Shown piece after piece: positions 63,949 to 64,000 of a stretch of DNA of 64,000 nucleotides. The stretch is from Pomphorhynchus laevis (Eukaryota; Acanthocephala; Palaeacanthocephala; Echinorhynchida; Pomphorhynchidae), in assembly GCA_012934845.2 (NCBI GenBank), contig WNNJ02001530.1, positions 85,351-149,350 on the forward strand. The letters run 5' to 3'. The notes under the pieces were generated by a model, which searched no databases, was not told the origin of the DNA, and was given only the letters and a program-made list of their open reading frames with translations. Made by a program: the position numbers and the translations under genes. Each line of letters opens with the position of its first letter. Within the stretch, counting starts at the first letter, position 1.

Positions 63949-64000
63949 ATATAATGTTATATATATAATGTTAATGTTATAGCCGAACACATGGATATAT

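Overview
This window looks like AT-rich invertebrate nuclear DNA. I found no operons, tRNAs or rRNAs. The mix of elements (a ZBED/GTF2IRD2-like hAT, gypsy LTR fossils, CR1/Jockey-type LINEs, Penelope-like elements with ribozyme motifs, FLYWCH) fits an arthropod such as a chelicerate or insect, but the species cannot be told from the sequence. Almost everything recognisable is mobile DNA, mostly broken and nested. The main exception is a compact intron-free ORF at 31777-32529 whose two halves resemble the two repeats of TATA-binding protein.

Layout. 1-2729: promoter-like DNA and a hAT transposon with a broken transposase. 2735-7922: a Penelope GIY-YIG scrap and a second, 5'-truncated hAT copy, split by a 4.1 kb gypsy-type LTR fossil (2961-7088) with a 5-bp target duplication. 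7926-12480: three further gypsy fossils in conflicting orientations. 13079-14791: the left arm of a 1.7 kb inverted repeat whose partner lies at 48497-50201. 14960-23400: a cluster of LINEs, including one nearly full-length CR1-type element (16256-20870, minus strand) and a partial copy, with tandem repeats in their 5' leaders. 23400-31000: LINE scraps, LTR-like repeats and a long broken reverse-transcriptase element of the type with a restriction-like C-terminal domain. 31777-32529: the TBP-like ORF. 33700-42540: Penelope-like elements with an open RT, structured 3' repeats and an inserted block holding hammerhead ribozyme motifs. 42590-47500: LINEs, one carrying a 792-bp foldback element with a FLYWCH zinc finger. 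51270-56250: two more LINEs. 56250-58680: very AT-rich DNA with no gene. 58730-63620: recently duplicated satellite-like repeats, a gypsy RT fossil and a minus-strand Penelope fragment.

Two themes cut across the regions. First, at least five unrelated inserts (Penelope, LINE tail, FLYWCH foldback, hairpin-rich block, satellite block) are each flanked by direct duplications of 78-269 bp, far longer than ordinary target duplications. Second, RNA-ribozyme-like signatures recur: a textbook minimal hammerhead on the minus strand at 40590-40633 and a repeated, covarying structure at the 3' ends of five Penelope fragments. No cooperating gene system could be assembled. The most promising novelty is the divergent TBP-like protein, followed by the ribozyme-bearing Penelope ends and the long flanking duplications.
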